A stretch of 64,000 nucleotides of DNA from Kerstersia gyiorum (GTDB taxonomy: Bacteria > Pseudomonadota > Gammaproteobacteria > Burkholderiales > Burkholderiaceae_B): NCBI RefSeq assembly GCF_004216755.1, contig NZ_SGWZ01000002.1, positions 558,001-622,000 of the forward strand, in the 5' to 3' direction. Of the stretch, positions 16,462 through 24,674 are shown one piece after another. Every line of letters begins with the position of its first letter. The first letter of the stretch is position 1. Made by a program: the position numbers and the translations under genes. The notes under the pieces were generated by a model, which worked only from the letters and a program-made list of their open reading frames with translations, was not told the origin of the DNA and did no database searches.

Positions 16462-18120
16462 ATGGCAGAGCAACAGCAAGGGATGCACTTCGGGCGGCGA
16501 CGCTTCATCAAGACGGCAGGCATCGCCAGCGGCACGTTGATGGTGGGCGGTGTTCTTGGCGCCAAAGTGAACGCGGCGGAGGATCGTGATGGCAGCTTTG
16601 ATTACATCATCGTGGGTGCCGGTTCGGCCGGTTGTGTATTGGCCAATCGCCTGACCGAAGACTCGGACGTCAGGGTTTTGCTGATCGAAGCAGGCGGGCC
16701 GGACGATTCCGAAAAAATCTCCACGCCGTTGCGCCTGATCGAACTCTGGCACACCCCCTATGACTGGGCCTACGAAACCGTACCGCAACGTCATGCGCAT
16801 GACCGCAAGCTGTTCTGGCCCAGGGGCAAGACCCTGGGCGGCAGCAGTTCTTTGAACGGCATGATCTATGTACGCGGCCATGCCTCCGTGTATGACGCCT
16901 GGGCGGAACAGGGCAATGCCGGCTGGCGCTACGCTGACGTCCTGCCCTATTTCAAGAAGTCCGAGGATTATGAAGGCGGCGCCAGCGAATATCATGGCAA
17001 GGGCGGCCCCCTGCATGTGACGGTCAACTACACGCCACACCCTGTTACCAAGGCAATTGTGGATGCTGCCGTCGAAGCCGGCCATCCCTACAACCCGGAC
17101 CACAATGGCAAGGAAATCCTGGGGGCCGGGTTCAATCATTTGAATACCCGGGATGGCAAGCGCGCCAGCACTGCCGTGGCCTTCCTGCGCCCTGCGCTGG
17201 AGCGGCCCAACCTGAGCCTGATCACCAATGCACGGGTGCAGCGCCTGACACTGGACGGCAAGCGTTGCACCGGCCTGGTCTATGAGCAGCAGGGCAAATT
17301 GCACGAAGTGCGTGCCCAGAAAGAAGTGGTGCTCAGTGGCGGCACCATCGAATCCCCACGCGTGCTGATGTTGTCCGGCGTTGGTGACAAGGCGCACCTG
17401 GATGAGGTCGGCATACCGGTCGTGCACCACCTGCCTGGCGTTGGCAAGAACCTGCATGACCACATGCTGGTGCCAGTCGTTTATGAAAGCCTCCAGCCCA
17501 TCCCGGACCTGGGCGGAAATCCCGCCATCACGCCGCTGCACGGCCAGCTATTTGCCAAGACACGGCCCGAGCTGCCCGGGCCCGATATGCAGCCGCTGTT
17601 CTTCAACGTGCCTTATTACACGCCTGAGCAAAGCGGCCCGGACAACGCCTTCACGCTGTGCGCGGCCTGCGTCATGCCGACCAGCCGTGGCGAACTGCGC
17701 CTGAGCGGCCCCGGTGTTGATGATCCGCTCTTGCTGGACCCGAATGTCCTGGCAACGGCACAGGATATCAACACCCTGGTGGCCAGCGTCAAGATGATGC
17801 GCGAGATCGCTTCCCAGCCGGCCTTGGCGCCCTGGCGTGGCCGGGAGGTCTATCCGGGCGCGGAAGTGCAGACTGATGAGGCACTGGCGGACTACTGCCG
17901 CAGCGCCATCGTGTCCTACCATCACCAGGTAGGCACCTGCGCCATGGGCCAGGGGCCGCAGGCCGTTGTGGACAGTCGGCTGAAAGTCCATGGCCTGGAA
18001 GGCGTGCGGGTCGTGGACGCATCCATCATCCCCATGGTGCCTTCCGGCAATACCAATGCGCCCGTCATCATGATCGCGGAAAAAGCGGCGGACATGATCA
18101 AGGCGGATGCGCGCGGCTGA
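16462..18120 (+). CDS. Tat-exported GMC-family FAD oxidoreductase
   Basis: A 552-residue glucose-methanol-choline oxidoreductase. It begins with a twin-arginine signal (GRRRFIKTAG at 11-20, hydrophobic stretch, AA near 39), then the FAD-binding GAGSAG (52-57), the GMC signature GKTLGGSSSLNGMIYVRGH, and the C-terminal active-site segment YHHQVGTCAMG with NTNAP. It should act in the periplasm, folded with FAD before export, oxidising an alcohol and passing electrons to the respiratory chain or to oxygen. The ATG at 16462 follows GGAG, and the longer frame adds a leader unlike any GMC protein. A tail fragment of a close paralogue survives at 2368-2424. The substrate is unknown and possibly belongs to the adjacent catabolic locus. 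Confidence 0.9.
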   Translation: MAEQQQGMHFGRRRFIKTAGIASGTLMVGGVLGAKVNAAEDRDGSFDYIIVGAGSAGCVLANRLTEDSDVRVLLIEAGGPDDSEKISTPLRLIELWHTPYDWAYETVPQRHAHDRKLFWPRGKTLGGSSSLNGMIYVRGHASVYDAWAEQGNAGWRYADVLPYFKKSEDYEGGASEYHGKGGPLHVTVNYTPHPVTKAIVDAAVEAGHPYNPDHNGKEILGAGFNHLNTRDGKRASTAVAFLRPALERPNLSLITNARVQRLTLDGKRCTGLVYEQQGKLHEVRAQKEVVLSGGTIESPRVLMLSGVGDKAHLDEVGIPVVHHLPGVGKNLHDHMLVPVVYESLQPIPDLGGNPAITPLHGQLFAKTRPELPGPDMQPLFFNVPYYTPEQSGPDNAFTLCAACVMPTSRGELRLSGPGVDDPLLLDPNVLATAQDINTLVASVKMMREIASQPALAPWRGREVYPGAEVQTDEALADYCRSAIVSYHHQVGTCAMGQGPQAVVDSRLKVHGLEGVRVVDASIIPMVPSGNTNAPVIMIAEKAADMIKADARG

Positions 18121-18202
18121 GCAGGCCGGGAACGTGTGGGCCAACCTGGTGCCAGAGGTAACGGGGGGCTCGCCGGTATCGGGTTGCCCGCTTGAACACA
18201 AA

Positions 18203-18233
18203 AAACCCGCATAGCCAGTGCTGATGCGGGTTT
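18203..18233. terminator. Bidirectional terminator between GMC gene and tRNA-Leu
   Basis: A 10-bp stem (18203-18212 with 18224-18233, 11-nt loop) is flanked by an A run on the left and a T run on the right. It can end both the rightward GMC transcript and the leftward tRNA-Leu(UAA) transcript. Confidence 0.75.
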
Positions 18234-18250
18234 CGTGGACTGCTATATTT

Positions 18251-18572
18251 TGGTGCCCGAGGCCGGAATCGAACCGGCATGCCTGACGGCGAGGGATTTT
18301 CTTACCACTTCGGCTTTCGCCGCCGTCATGCATGCGCATGGCGTTCGTGGTCTGGAGCACGCCTTCACCTTGGCCTTGCGGCTGTAGGTGCCCGCCGTCT
18401 GCTCTCTACACCTTCCTGGCAGGCGTTAACCTGCTCAGGCTTGGCTCGGCGTTGGCGCGGATGGCTGGCATCCAGGGCGTTCGCCGAGTTTGACGGGCGT
18501 CACCTGCCGGGTTTCCCCAGGCAGGGCTCAAATTTTCAAGTCCCTTGTGTCTACCGATTTCACCACTCGGGC
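18251..18572 (-). tRNA. tRNA-Leu(UAA), interrupted by a group I intron
   Basis: The 5' exon (18572-18538, 35 nt) and 3' exon (18300-18251, 50 nt) join to an 85-nt leucine tRNA. It has a perfect acceptor stem GCCCGAG/CTCGGGC, an encoded CCA, a long variable arm (GCC-GTCA-GGC) and the T arm CCGG-TTCGATT-CCGG. The anticodon stem is AGGGA/TCCCT with loop CTTAAAA, giving anticodon UAA. The continuous 237-nt insert falls between U34 and A35, the position known for the cyanobacterial and plastid tRNA-Leu(UAA) intron. The gene is leftward; no clear promoter stands out in 18573-18724. Confidence 0.92.
18301..18537 (-). ncRNA. Group I self-splicing intron in tRNA-Leu(UAA)
   Basis: A 237-nt intron without an ORF. 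P1 forms between the exon end CUU and intron GAG, leaving the required U-G wobble at the 5' splice site. P2 is capped by a GAAA tetraloop. A 7-bp helix pairs CTCGGCG with CGCCGAG, followed by the conserved GAGCCAAGCC. GAAGGTGTAGAGA and AGACGG match the core around P7, where GAGCA pairs with TGCTC. P8 is CACCT/AGGTG, P9 has CGGC-GAAA-GCCG, and the intron ends in the obligatory G at 18301. The core closely resembles the small Azoarcus tRNA-Ile ribozyme, but the P7 bases differ from it in a compensatory way. It should excise autocatalytically with guanosine. Confidence 0.92.
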
Positions 18573-18724
18573 AGTGGGGCAGGGCCGGTGGGCCGGTGCC
18601 GGTATGTCCAGCCTGGTATGCGGCGCAGGAATGCCGGATGCCATGGCTGAAATAATGAGACGAGATGATAGCCGATTTCTGGCTTGGGGGCGCAGTGCCA
18701 GGCGCGGCACAATCCAGGCCTGTT

Positions 18725-18946
18725 TCAGTTCATGGGAAAATGGCGGCTGAGCAGGCGGAAAACCTGCGGCGCCAGGATGGAAGCCAGCACGGCCGCGATG
18801 GGCCAGGCGACGATCCAGCCGGAGAGCCATTGCTTGACCAGGCCGACGCCGGGGGCGCGATGCAACAGCGTCATGATGAATGACATGGACAGGGACATGA
18901 TGAAGCTCATGCAGAGCGGCATCATTCTCGGGACGGTAAGTCTCAT
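18725..18946 (-). CDS. DUF2798-like small membrane protein
   Basis: A 73-residue protein with two predicted membrane helices (about 8-27, MMPLCMSFIMSLSMSFIMTL, and about 40-60, WIVAWPIAAVLASILAPQV), separated by a short loop. The sequence order, with W..GW..AWP.A between helices, matches the DUF2798 family, whose function is unknown. The ATG at 18946 follows GGAAC. The gene lies between tRNA-Leu(UAA) and an ornithine-cyclodeaminase-like gene, all leftward, with no obvious functional link. Confidence 0.7.
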   Translation of the reverse strand: MRLTVPRMMPLCMSFIMSLSMSFIMTLLHRAPGVGLVKQWLSGWIVAWPIAAVLASILAPQVFRLLSRHFPMN

Positions 18947-19067
18947 GCGGCAACAGTTCCTGTGTCGTTCCGGTACGGGCGGCAAGTCCCGGCCAGGGGC
19001 AGGCCGGGGCAATCAGGCACGAATGATACCTGCTTTCGATAGCGGGTTAGTCTGCGCCGCTGGAGAT

Positions 19068-19091
19068 CGGCCGGCATTTGCCTGCCGGCCG
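19068..19091 (-). terminator. Hairpin downstream of the OCD-like gene
   Basis: A 9-bp perfect stem (19068-19076 with 19083-19091) with a 6-nt loop lies 24 bp past the stop codon of the leftward gene ending at 19115. It lacks a T run on the minus strand, so termination strength is uncertain. Confidence 0.45.
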
Positions 19092-19114
19092 GGCCGGAGC
19101 GATTGCAGCCAGCC

Positions 19115-20050
19115 TTACGCGAGACTGCTGCGGTAGACCAGCGTTGCAGCGGTGAGGTCTTCGAGTGCAGAGCCTACCGCCTTGAAGACGGTAATGGCGC
19201 TGTCGTTGGTACGTCCGGGACGCTCGCCGCGAGTCAGCTGTTCCAGGTTGGCGCGTATGTCGTTCTGGCTGAATTTGCCGCTGGCGAAGGCATCCAGCAG
19301 ATCGCCTGCCTTGGTGGGGGCTTCGTCAGTGTCGACGTAGACTTCATTGCCGATGAAACAGTCGGCATCTGTCTCTTTCATCTTGGGCGTGAAGCTGCCG
19401 ATCAGGTCCAGGTGCACGCCTGGCTGCAGCCAGGCGCCGTGGATCAGAGGCGCCTCGGCCAGCGTGGCACAGCTGATGATGTCGGCCTGACGTGCGGCAG
19501 CTTCGAGGTCGGTCACGTAGCTGGCGCTGACACCTTCCGCCTGCAATTCCGAGATCAGCACGCGGGCACGTTCTTCGTTCGGGTTCCAGACATCGACATG
19601 CTCGATCGCACGCACTGCACGCATGGCGCGCGGCACCAGGCTGCCGACGCGGCCAGCGCCCAGCAGCAGCAGGCGCTTGGCGTCGCGCCGTGCCAGGAAG
19701 TCGGCGCCCAGCGCCGCAGCGGCAGCCGTGCGCCGGGAGGTGATTTCGTTGCCGTCGATGAGTGCCAGCGGCACCCCCGTGGTGGCGTCGAACAGGATAA
19801 AGGTCGAGTGCAGGCCGGGCAGCCCGCGCTGGCCGTTGCCCGAGAAGATGTTGACGGTTTTCAGGCCATAGTAGCCCTGTTCGCTCCATGCCGGCATGAT
19901 CAGGGAAATGCCGTGCGCGCCTTGGCACTCGATTGGGTGATTGTGGCGCAGCGGCACCGTGCCGCCTTGTGCAAAGGCCTGGCGCAGGGCGGGCACCAGG
20001 GTATCGAAAGAAAGCTGTGCGCGGGTTTGCTGCGCGTCGAAATGTTGCAT
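19115..20050 (-). CDS. Ornithine cyclodeaminase/mu-crystallin family protein
   Basis: A 311-residue member of the OCD/mu-crystallin superfamily. The Rossmann motif LLGAGRVGS lies at about residues 129-137. GYYGLKTVNIFSGN and the SRRTAAAAALGADFLA helix are typical. This shorter subgroup often contains ketimine or delta1-pyrroline-2-carboxylate reductases and alanine dehydrogenases rather than true ornithine cyclodeaminases. It lies 228 bp downstream of the amino-acid ABC ATPase gene in the same direction, next to a DadA-like oxidase. That favours reduction of an imino acid produced by the oxidase, but this is inference. Confidence 0.85.
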   Translation of the reverse strand: MQHFDAQQTRAQLSFDTLVPALRQAFAQGGTVPLRHNHPIECQGAHGISLIMPAWSEQGYYGLKTVNIFSGNGQRGLPGLHSTFILFDATTGVPLALIDGNEITSRRTAAAAALGADFLARRDAKRLLLLGAGRVGSLVPRAMRAVRAIEHVDVWNPNEERARVLISELQAEGVSASYVTDLEAAARQADIISCATLAEAPLIHGAWLQPGVHLDLIGSFTPKMKETDADCFIGNEVYVDTDEAPTKAGDLLDAFASGKFSQNDIRANLEQLTRGERPGRTNDSAITVFKAVGSALEDLTAATLVYRSSLA

Positions 20051-20278
20051 GCGGAAGCTCCGTGGCCGCCATGCACCACAGGTGCCGGCGGAAGAAGGTT
20101 GGGAAAACTGGTGTTATGGGGAACCGGGAAGCCGGGGACGCAACGGTCCGGTGGGGGTTGCGCGGCCCGTGTGGGAGCAGGGGGCGGGTGTGCGGAGAAC
20201 TCGTGGCGCCAGGCGAATGCCGGCGCGTGGTGGCGCCGGGCTGCAGACGCGGCGGGCGGGCGGATGGCCCGCGCCCGC

Positions 20279-21067
20279 TTAGAGGATCTGCTGCAGGAAG
20301 GCCTTGGCCCGTTCGGTGCTGGGGGATGCGAAGAACGCCAGCGGTGGCGTGTCTTCCAGGATGGCCCCCTGGTCCAGGAACAGCACGCGCTCGGCCATCT
20401 GCTTGGCGAAACCCATTTCGTGGGTCACGCACAGCATGGTGATGCCGGTATTGGCCAGCTTGACCATGACGTCCAGCACTTCCTTGACCATTTCCGGGTC
20501 CAGTGCGGCGGTGGGCTCATCGAACAGAATGATCTTCGGGTCCATGCACAGCGTGCGTGCGATGGCGACGCGCTGCTGCTGGCCGCCGGAAAGCTGGGTT
20601 GGATATTTGTCCGCGTGGTTGCCCATGCCGACTTTCTCCAGCAGCTCGCGGGCCTTTTCTTCGGCGCGCTTGCGGTTTTCACCCTTGACGCTGACGGGCG
20701 CCAGTGTGCAGTTGTCCAGTACCGACATGTGGGGGAACAGGTTGAAATGCTGGAACACCATGCCAACGTCGCGCAGCGCGAGGGTGGCCTGGGTATCCTG
20801 CCGCGTGACATCCGTGCCGTGGATTTCGATGGTGCCTTTTTCGATGCGTTCCAGCTGGTTCACGCAGCGGATCAGCGTCGATTTTCCGGAACCCGAAGGT
20901 CCGCACAGGATGATGCGTTCCCCCTGGTGCACGTCGAGGTCGATGTTTTTCAGGGCGTGGTAATTCCCATACCATTTGTTCAGCCCACGGATCTTGACGA
21001 CCACCGGGCGCTGGTCGCCGTTGCCGGGAGTATTGGGAGTGGGTTGTGAGGCTTGGTTTTGTGACAT
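20279..21067 (-). CDS. Polar amino-acid ABC transporter ATP-binding protein
   Basis: A 262-residue ABC ATPase of the GlnQ/HisP type: Walker A GPSGSGKST (about 55-63), Q-loop MVFQHFNLFPHM, signature LSGGQQQRVAIAR (about 165-177), Walker B IILFDEPTAALD and H-loop CVTHEMGFA. It powers import through the two permeases encoded upstream. The operon order is binding protein, permease, permease, FAD oxidoreductase, ATPase, with the oxidoreductase inserted between transporter genes. A proline/asparagine-rich N-terminal extension of about 22 residues precedes the domain. Confidence 0.92.
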   Translation of the reverse strand: MSQNQASQPTPNTPGNGDQRPVVVKIRGLNKWYGNYHALKNIDLDVHQGERIILCGPSGSGKSTLIRCVNQLERIEKGTIEIHGTDVTRQDTQATLALRDVGMVFQHFNLFPHMSVLDNCTLAPVSVKGENRKRAEEKARELLEKVGMGNHADKYPTQLSGGQQQRVAIARTLCMDPKIILFDEPTAALDPEMVKEVLDVMVKLANTGITMLCVTHEMGFAKQMAERVLFLDQGAILEDTPPLAFFASPSTERAKAFLQQIL

Positions 21068-21085
21068 GGAGGGTGTCTCCGGGTC

Positions 21086-22366
21086 TTACATGAATCGGTG
21101 CGCCGAGTACGGCGCGGGGGATGTGAAGGTCTGCTCGCCAGTCATCATTTCTGCCAGCAGGCGGCCGGAAGCCGGGCCCAGCGTCAGGCCATGGTGCGCA
21201 TGGCCGAAGTTGAACCAGAGGCCGCGGTGGTGCGGCGCAGCTGAAATGATGGGACGCATGTCCGGAGTGCAGGGACGCCTGCCCATCCAGGGTTCCGCCT
21301 CGACGGCGGTGCCCAGCGGCCAGTAGCGCCTGGCGATGCGTTCGGCGCGGTCTAGCTGGATGCGGTTTGGCGGTGCATCGGGCAGCGCCAGCTCGACGCC
21401 GGTGGTAAGGCGCACGCCTTGTTCCATGGGCGCCAGGACAAACCCGGCGCGCGAGTCACAAAGCGGATGCTGCGGCGCCGGGGTGTCCGGCCCGGGCCGG
21501 AAATGCAGGTGGTAGCCGCGCTTGTGCGCCAGGGGCAGGTCGTAGCCCAGGGAACGGTAGAGCCCGGGGGCATCCGGGCCCAGCGCGATCACGGCTTGAG
21601 CGGCTTGCAGCGTGCCATTCGGCGTATCCAGTTGCCAGCCCGCGCTGTTTTCGCGCAGGCCGCGTGCATCGGCATGCACCAGTGCGCCGCCACGTTGGCA
21701 GAACAAATCGGCATAGCCTTGCACCAGCTTCCCAGGGGCGCTGACGGTCCATGGGTCGAGCCAGTGGATGCCGCCGGCCATATTCGCCTGGGGCAGGAAG
21801 GCAGGTTCGCGCGCTGCCAGGGCCTGGCCATCGAGGATGTCGGCCTGCAGGCCATAGCGGCTGGAAATGGCGCGGGCATCAGCAGCGGCAGCCGCAAAGG
21901 CAGCCGGTTCGCGGTAGATGTCTATCCAGCCTTGGGGACGGACCAGGTGCTGCAGGCTGGCTGCCTGGATGAATGCATCGTGTTCCGTGACACAGCGCTC
22001 GATCAGAGGCAGCATGTCCTGGGCCGCACGCTCCAGTGGCTGGGGCGCCGATTCGCGCCAATAGCGCCAGAGCCAGCCGGCCATGGCGGGCAGGGCGCGC
22101 CATTGGAAATGCACGTCGGTCTGGCGGTTGGCCGCGTAGCGCAACAATGCCAGCGGCGATTGCGGGAACGAATACGGCACGACACTAGCCCGTTCGATCA
22201 GCCCGGCGTTGCCGTGGCTGGTGCCCGAGCCCGGCTGTTGCCAGTCCACCAGGCAGACCGACAGGCCGCGTTGCTGCAGGTGCAGCGCAGTGCTCGTGCC
22301 CACGATGCCCGCGCCCAGCACCAGGACGTCATGTCCTTTGCGTGTGGAGGAAGAAGGCTGATTCAT
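21086..22366 (-). CDS. DadA-like FAD-dependent amino acid dehydrogenase
   Basis: A 426-residue DAO-family flavoprotein. It has the dinucleotide motif VLGAGIVGTSTALHLQQRG (about 15-33), then GTSHGNAGLIE, which is characteristic of DadA-type D-amino acid dehydrogenases. The C-terminal ...MGRRPCTPDMRPIIS and LWFNFGHAHHGLTLGPASGRLLAEM complete the FAD site. It should oxidatively deaminate a D-amino acid or a secondary amine (opine, N-substituted amino acid, D-hydroxyproline) and pass electrons to the respiratory chain. The ATG at 22366 starts 3 bp after the permease stop. Its location inside the ABC operon suggests that the imported amino compound is its substrate. Confidence 0.88.
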   Translation of the reverse strand: MNQPSSSTRKGHDVLVLGAGIVGTSTALHLQQRGLSVCLVDWQQPGSGTSHGNAGLIERASVVPYSFPQSPLALLRYAANRQTDVHFQWRALPAMAGWLWRYWRESAPQPLERAAQDMLPLIERCVTEHDAFIQAASLQHLVRPQGWIDIYREPAAFAAAAADARAISSRYGLQADILDGQALAAREPAFLPQANMAGGIHWLDPWTVSAPGKLVQGYADLFCQRGGALVHADARGLRENSAGWQLDTPNGTLQAAQAVIALGPDAPGLYRSLGYDLPLAHKRGYHLHFRPGPDTPAPQHPLCDSRAGFVLAPMEQGVRLTTGVELALPDAPPNRIQLDRAERIARRYWPLGTAVEAEPWMGRRPCTPDMRPIISAAPHHRGLWFNFGHAHHGLTLGPASGRLLAEMMTGEQTFTSPAPYSAHRFM

Positions 22367-22368
22367 GT

Positions 22369-23088
22369 TCAGTTCACCACATGCCGGGACAAGCGGCTTT
22401 CGATACGTTTGAGCACGCGGCGGATGATCTCCACGATGATCAGGTACAGCACGGCTGCCCACAGATACACTTCAAAATTGAAGCTGCGCGAGAAGGCCAG
22501 GCGCGCCACGCCCATGACGTCGTATACCGTGACCAGCGATGCAATGGCGCTGGCCTTGATCATCAGGATCAGTTCATTGCCCAGCGGACCGATGGCAACC
22601 AGCATGGACTGCGGCAGGATGACGCGCAGCATGGCGGTGGCCGGGCCCAGGCCCAGTGCCTGGCAGGCTTCGTACTGCCCCTTGGGAATGGCCATCAGGC
22701 TGCCACGGAAGATTTCCGCCTGATAGGCTGCGGTATTCAGCGTGAAGGCCAGCAACGCGCAATACCAGGCATCGCGGACGAACCACCACAGGCCGATATC
22801 CTGCCAGAATGGGCGGAACGAACCCAGGCCGTAGTACAGCAGGAACAGCTGCGCCAGCAGCGGGGAACCGCGGAAGAAGTAGATGTAGGCACGGCAAGGG
22901 TATTGGACCCATTTGTTCTTGCTCATGCGCCCGATGGCCAGCAGCAAGCCCAGGGCCATGCCCAGCACGAAGGACACGGCGACCAGCTTGAGCGTGATCA
23001 CTAGGCCGTCCATCATGCGCGGGCCGTAGCGTTCCAGCAGATCCTGGTCCATGACGTGCGACAGCATGTTCATCACGAATTCATTCAT
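22369..23088 (-). CDS. Amino-acid ABC transporter permease (HisM/ArtM-like)
   Basis: A 239-residue inner-membrane protein with about five membrane helices. It contains the polar amino-acid permease hallmark YIYFFRGSPLLAQLFLLYYG near residue 70-90 and the EAA loop QYEACQALGLGPATAMLRVILPQ at about 150, which contacts the ATPase. It pairs with the permease at 23088-23804, its start codon overlapping that gene's stop by one base. Confidence 0.92.
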   Translation of the reverse strand: MNEFVMNMLSHVMDQDLLERYGPRMMDGLVITLKLVAVSFVLGMALGLLLAIGRMSKNKWVQYPCRAYIYFFRGSPLLAQLFLLYYGLGSFRPFWQDIGLWWFVRDAWYCALLAFTLNTAAYQAEIFRGSLMAIPKGQYEACQALGLGPATAMLRVILPQSMLVAIGPLGNELILMIKASAIASLVTVYDVMGVARLAFSRSFNFEVYLWAAVLYLIIVEIIRRVLKRIESRLSRHVVN

Positions 23089-23804
23089 CAGCGTGCCCCT
23101 TCATAATGGCGGCCGAAACGGCGTTCAGCGCGGCTGAACACGACGCCGGAAAGCGCCGACAGCAGCAGGTACAGCAGGCAGGCGACGAAATAGAACAGCA
23201 TGGGTTGCTTGGTGGCGGCAACCGCCAGATTGGTCTGGCGCATCAGGTCTACCAGGGAAATGGTGGATACCAGGGAGGAGTCCTTCAGCAGCGTCAACCA
23301 GTTGTTGGAAAGCCCGGGCAGGGCGACCCGCATGAGCTGCGGCAGCGTGACACGTAGGAACGTCGTGCGGCGCGACAAGCCCAGGGATTGGGCAGCTTCC
23401 TGCTGGCCCTTGGGGATGGTCTTGAAGGCGCCCAGCCAGACTTCGCTGGAAAAAGCGGCCAATACCAGACTGAATGCCACGACGGCGGCCACGAAGGCGT
23501 TGATGCGGAATTCACTCTGGTAGCCGATTTTCTGCAGCAGGTGTTCGATGCCGATTTGTGCGCCGTAGTACACCAGCAGCAGGGTCAGCAGTTCGGGCAG
23601 GCCTCGGAAAACAGTGGAAAAAACGGTGGATGCGGCGCGGGGCAGGCGGCGCTTGGAGCGCGCCCCCACCGCAACGAGCAGCCCCAGCGGCAGGCCGATG
23701 GGCACGCAGCAGAGCGCCAGCGTGATAGTGACAAGCGCGCCCATGAGGAGCGCGCTGCCCCATCCGCCTTGGCCGAAGGAAAGCAGGCTGAGCAGATCAA
23801 GCAT
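23088..23804 (-). CDS. Amino-acid ABC transporter permease (HisQ/ArtQ-like)
   Basis: A 238-residue inner-membrane permease with the conserved TVFRGLPELLTLLLVYYG region (about 62-80) and EAA loop GQQEAAQSLGLSRRTTFLRVTLPQ. It heterodimerises with the product of the gene overlapping its 3' end. It begins 25 bp after the binding-protein gene, in the standard order for polar amino-acid importers. Confidence 0.92.
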   Translation of the reverse strand: MLDLLSLLSFGQGGWGSALLMGALVTITLALCCVPIGLPLGLLVAVGARSKRRLPRAASTVFSTVFRGLPELLTLLLVYYGAQIGIEHLLQKIGYQSEFRINAFVAAVVAFSLVLAAFSSEVWLGAFKTIPKGQQEAAQSLGLSRRTTFLRVTLPQLMRVALPGLSNNWLTLLKDSSLVSTISLVDLMRQTNLAVAATKQPMLFYFVACLLYLLLSALSGVVFSRAERRFGRHYEGAR

Positions 23805-23829
23805 GTTTTTCTATATCCGGCTGGGGCGT

Positions 23830-24588
23830 TCAGTAGATGTCGGCGCCGAAATAGTGTTCGGAGATCTTCTGGTAGGTGCCGTCGGCGCGGATATCCTTGA
23901 TCGCCTTGTTGAAGCGTTCGCGCAGTTCGTTGTCGCCCTTGCGCAGCGCAATGCTGGTGTCGCCTTCGGTACCCGGAATATCACCCAGCAGCTTGCAGCA
24001 GCCTTCGCTGTTTTTTTCCAGCCATTCCAGCAGCGGGAACTTGTCGTGCACGATGGCGTCCAGGCGGCCGCTGATCAGGTCGGTGCCGGCTTCGTCGGGC
24101 GTGGGGTAGAGGCGCACGTCGGCACCGGCCTTGCCGTAGACATCTTCGGCGTACATGCCTTGCGTGGAGGACGACTGGGCACCGATCACGCTGTCCTTCA
24201 GTTCATCGGCAGACGTACCGGTGAGCTTTGAATCGTTAGGGACGGCGACAGCCAGGCGGGTGCGGTAGTAGGGCTCGGTGAAATCGACGCGACGCGAACG
24301 CTCTTCGGTGTCCACCATGGAGGAGACGATGGCATCGAATTTGCGTGCCATCAGGGCGGGGATGATACCGTCCCAATCCTGTGCCACCAGCACGCATTGA
24401 GCCTGCATTTTTTCGCACAGGGCATTGGCAATGTCGACATCGAAACCATACAGCTTGCCGGAGGCATCAACGGCATTGAACGGAGGATAGGCACCTTCGA
24501 TGCCGATGCGGATGGTGTCAGCTTGCGCTTGTGCGGAAATTGCGCAGAGCGCCGTGACAGCCAGCATGGATTTCAGCATTTTTTTCAT
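23830..24588 (-). CDS. Periplasmic amino-acid-binding protein (HisJ/ArgT family)
   Basis: A 252-residue SBP_bac_3 protein. The signal peptide (KKMLKSMLAVTALCAISAQAQA) is cleaved near residue 23. The mature protein starts TIRIGIEGAYPPFN and contains GFDVDIANALCEKM and FDAIVSSMVDTEERSRRVDFTEPYY, the classic lysine/arginine/ornithine-binding-protein pattern. Two cysteines in EGCCKLLGD lie beyond the hinge. A basic or guanidino-type amino acid is the likeliest ligand, in line with the ornithine cyclodeaminase genes nearby, but the ligand cannot be proven from sequence. It is the first gene of the leftward transport operon. Confidence 0.9.
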   Translation of the reverse strand: MKKMLKSMLAVTALCAISAQAQADTIRIGIEGAYPPFNAVDASGKLYGFDVDIANALCEKMQAQCVLVAQDWDGIIPALMARKFDAIVSSMVDTEERSRRVDFTEPYYRTRLAVAVPNDSKLTGTSADELKDSVIGAQSSSTQGMYAEDVYGKAGADVRLYPTPDEAGTDLISGRLDAIVHDKFPLLEWLEKNSEGCCKLLGDIPGTEGDTSIALRKGDNELRERFNKAIKDIRADGTYQKISEHYFGADIY

Positions 24589-24674
24589 GATGCGCTCCTT
24601 GAACGGTTGATAATTGTGAAAAATGGGAACGGCCTGCAGGATACCGTCTTTGAAACAGTCCAGTTTAGGCCGAT

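Noticed and set aside
18279..18650. Plus-strand 123-codon frame across the tRNA-Leu(UAA) locus
   Set aside because: The region is explained by tRNA exons and the group I intron on the other strand; it is not an intron-encoded endonuclease.
19103..21049. 648-codon plus-strand frame across two leftward genes
   Set aside because: Spans antisense of both the OCD-like gene and an ABC ATPase, an artefact of codon bias.
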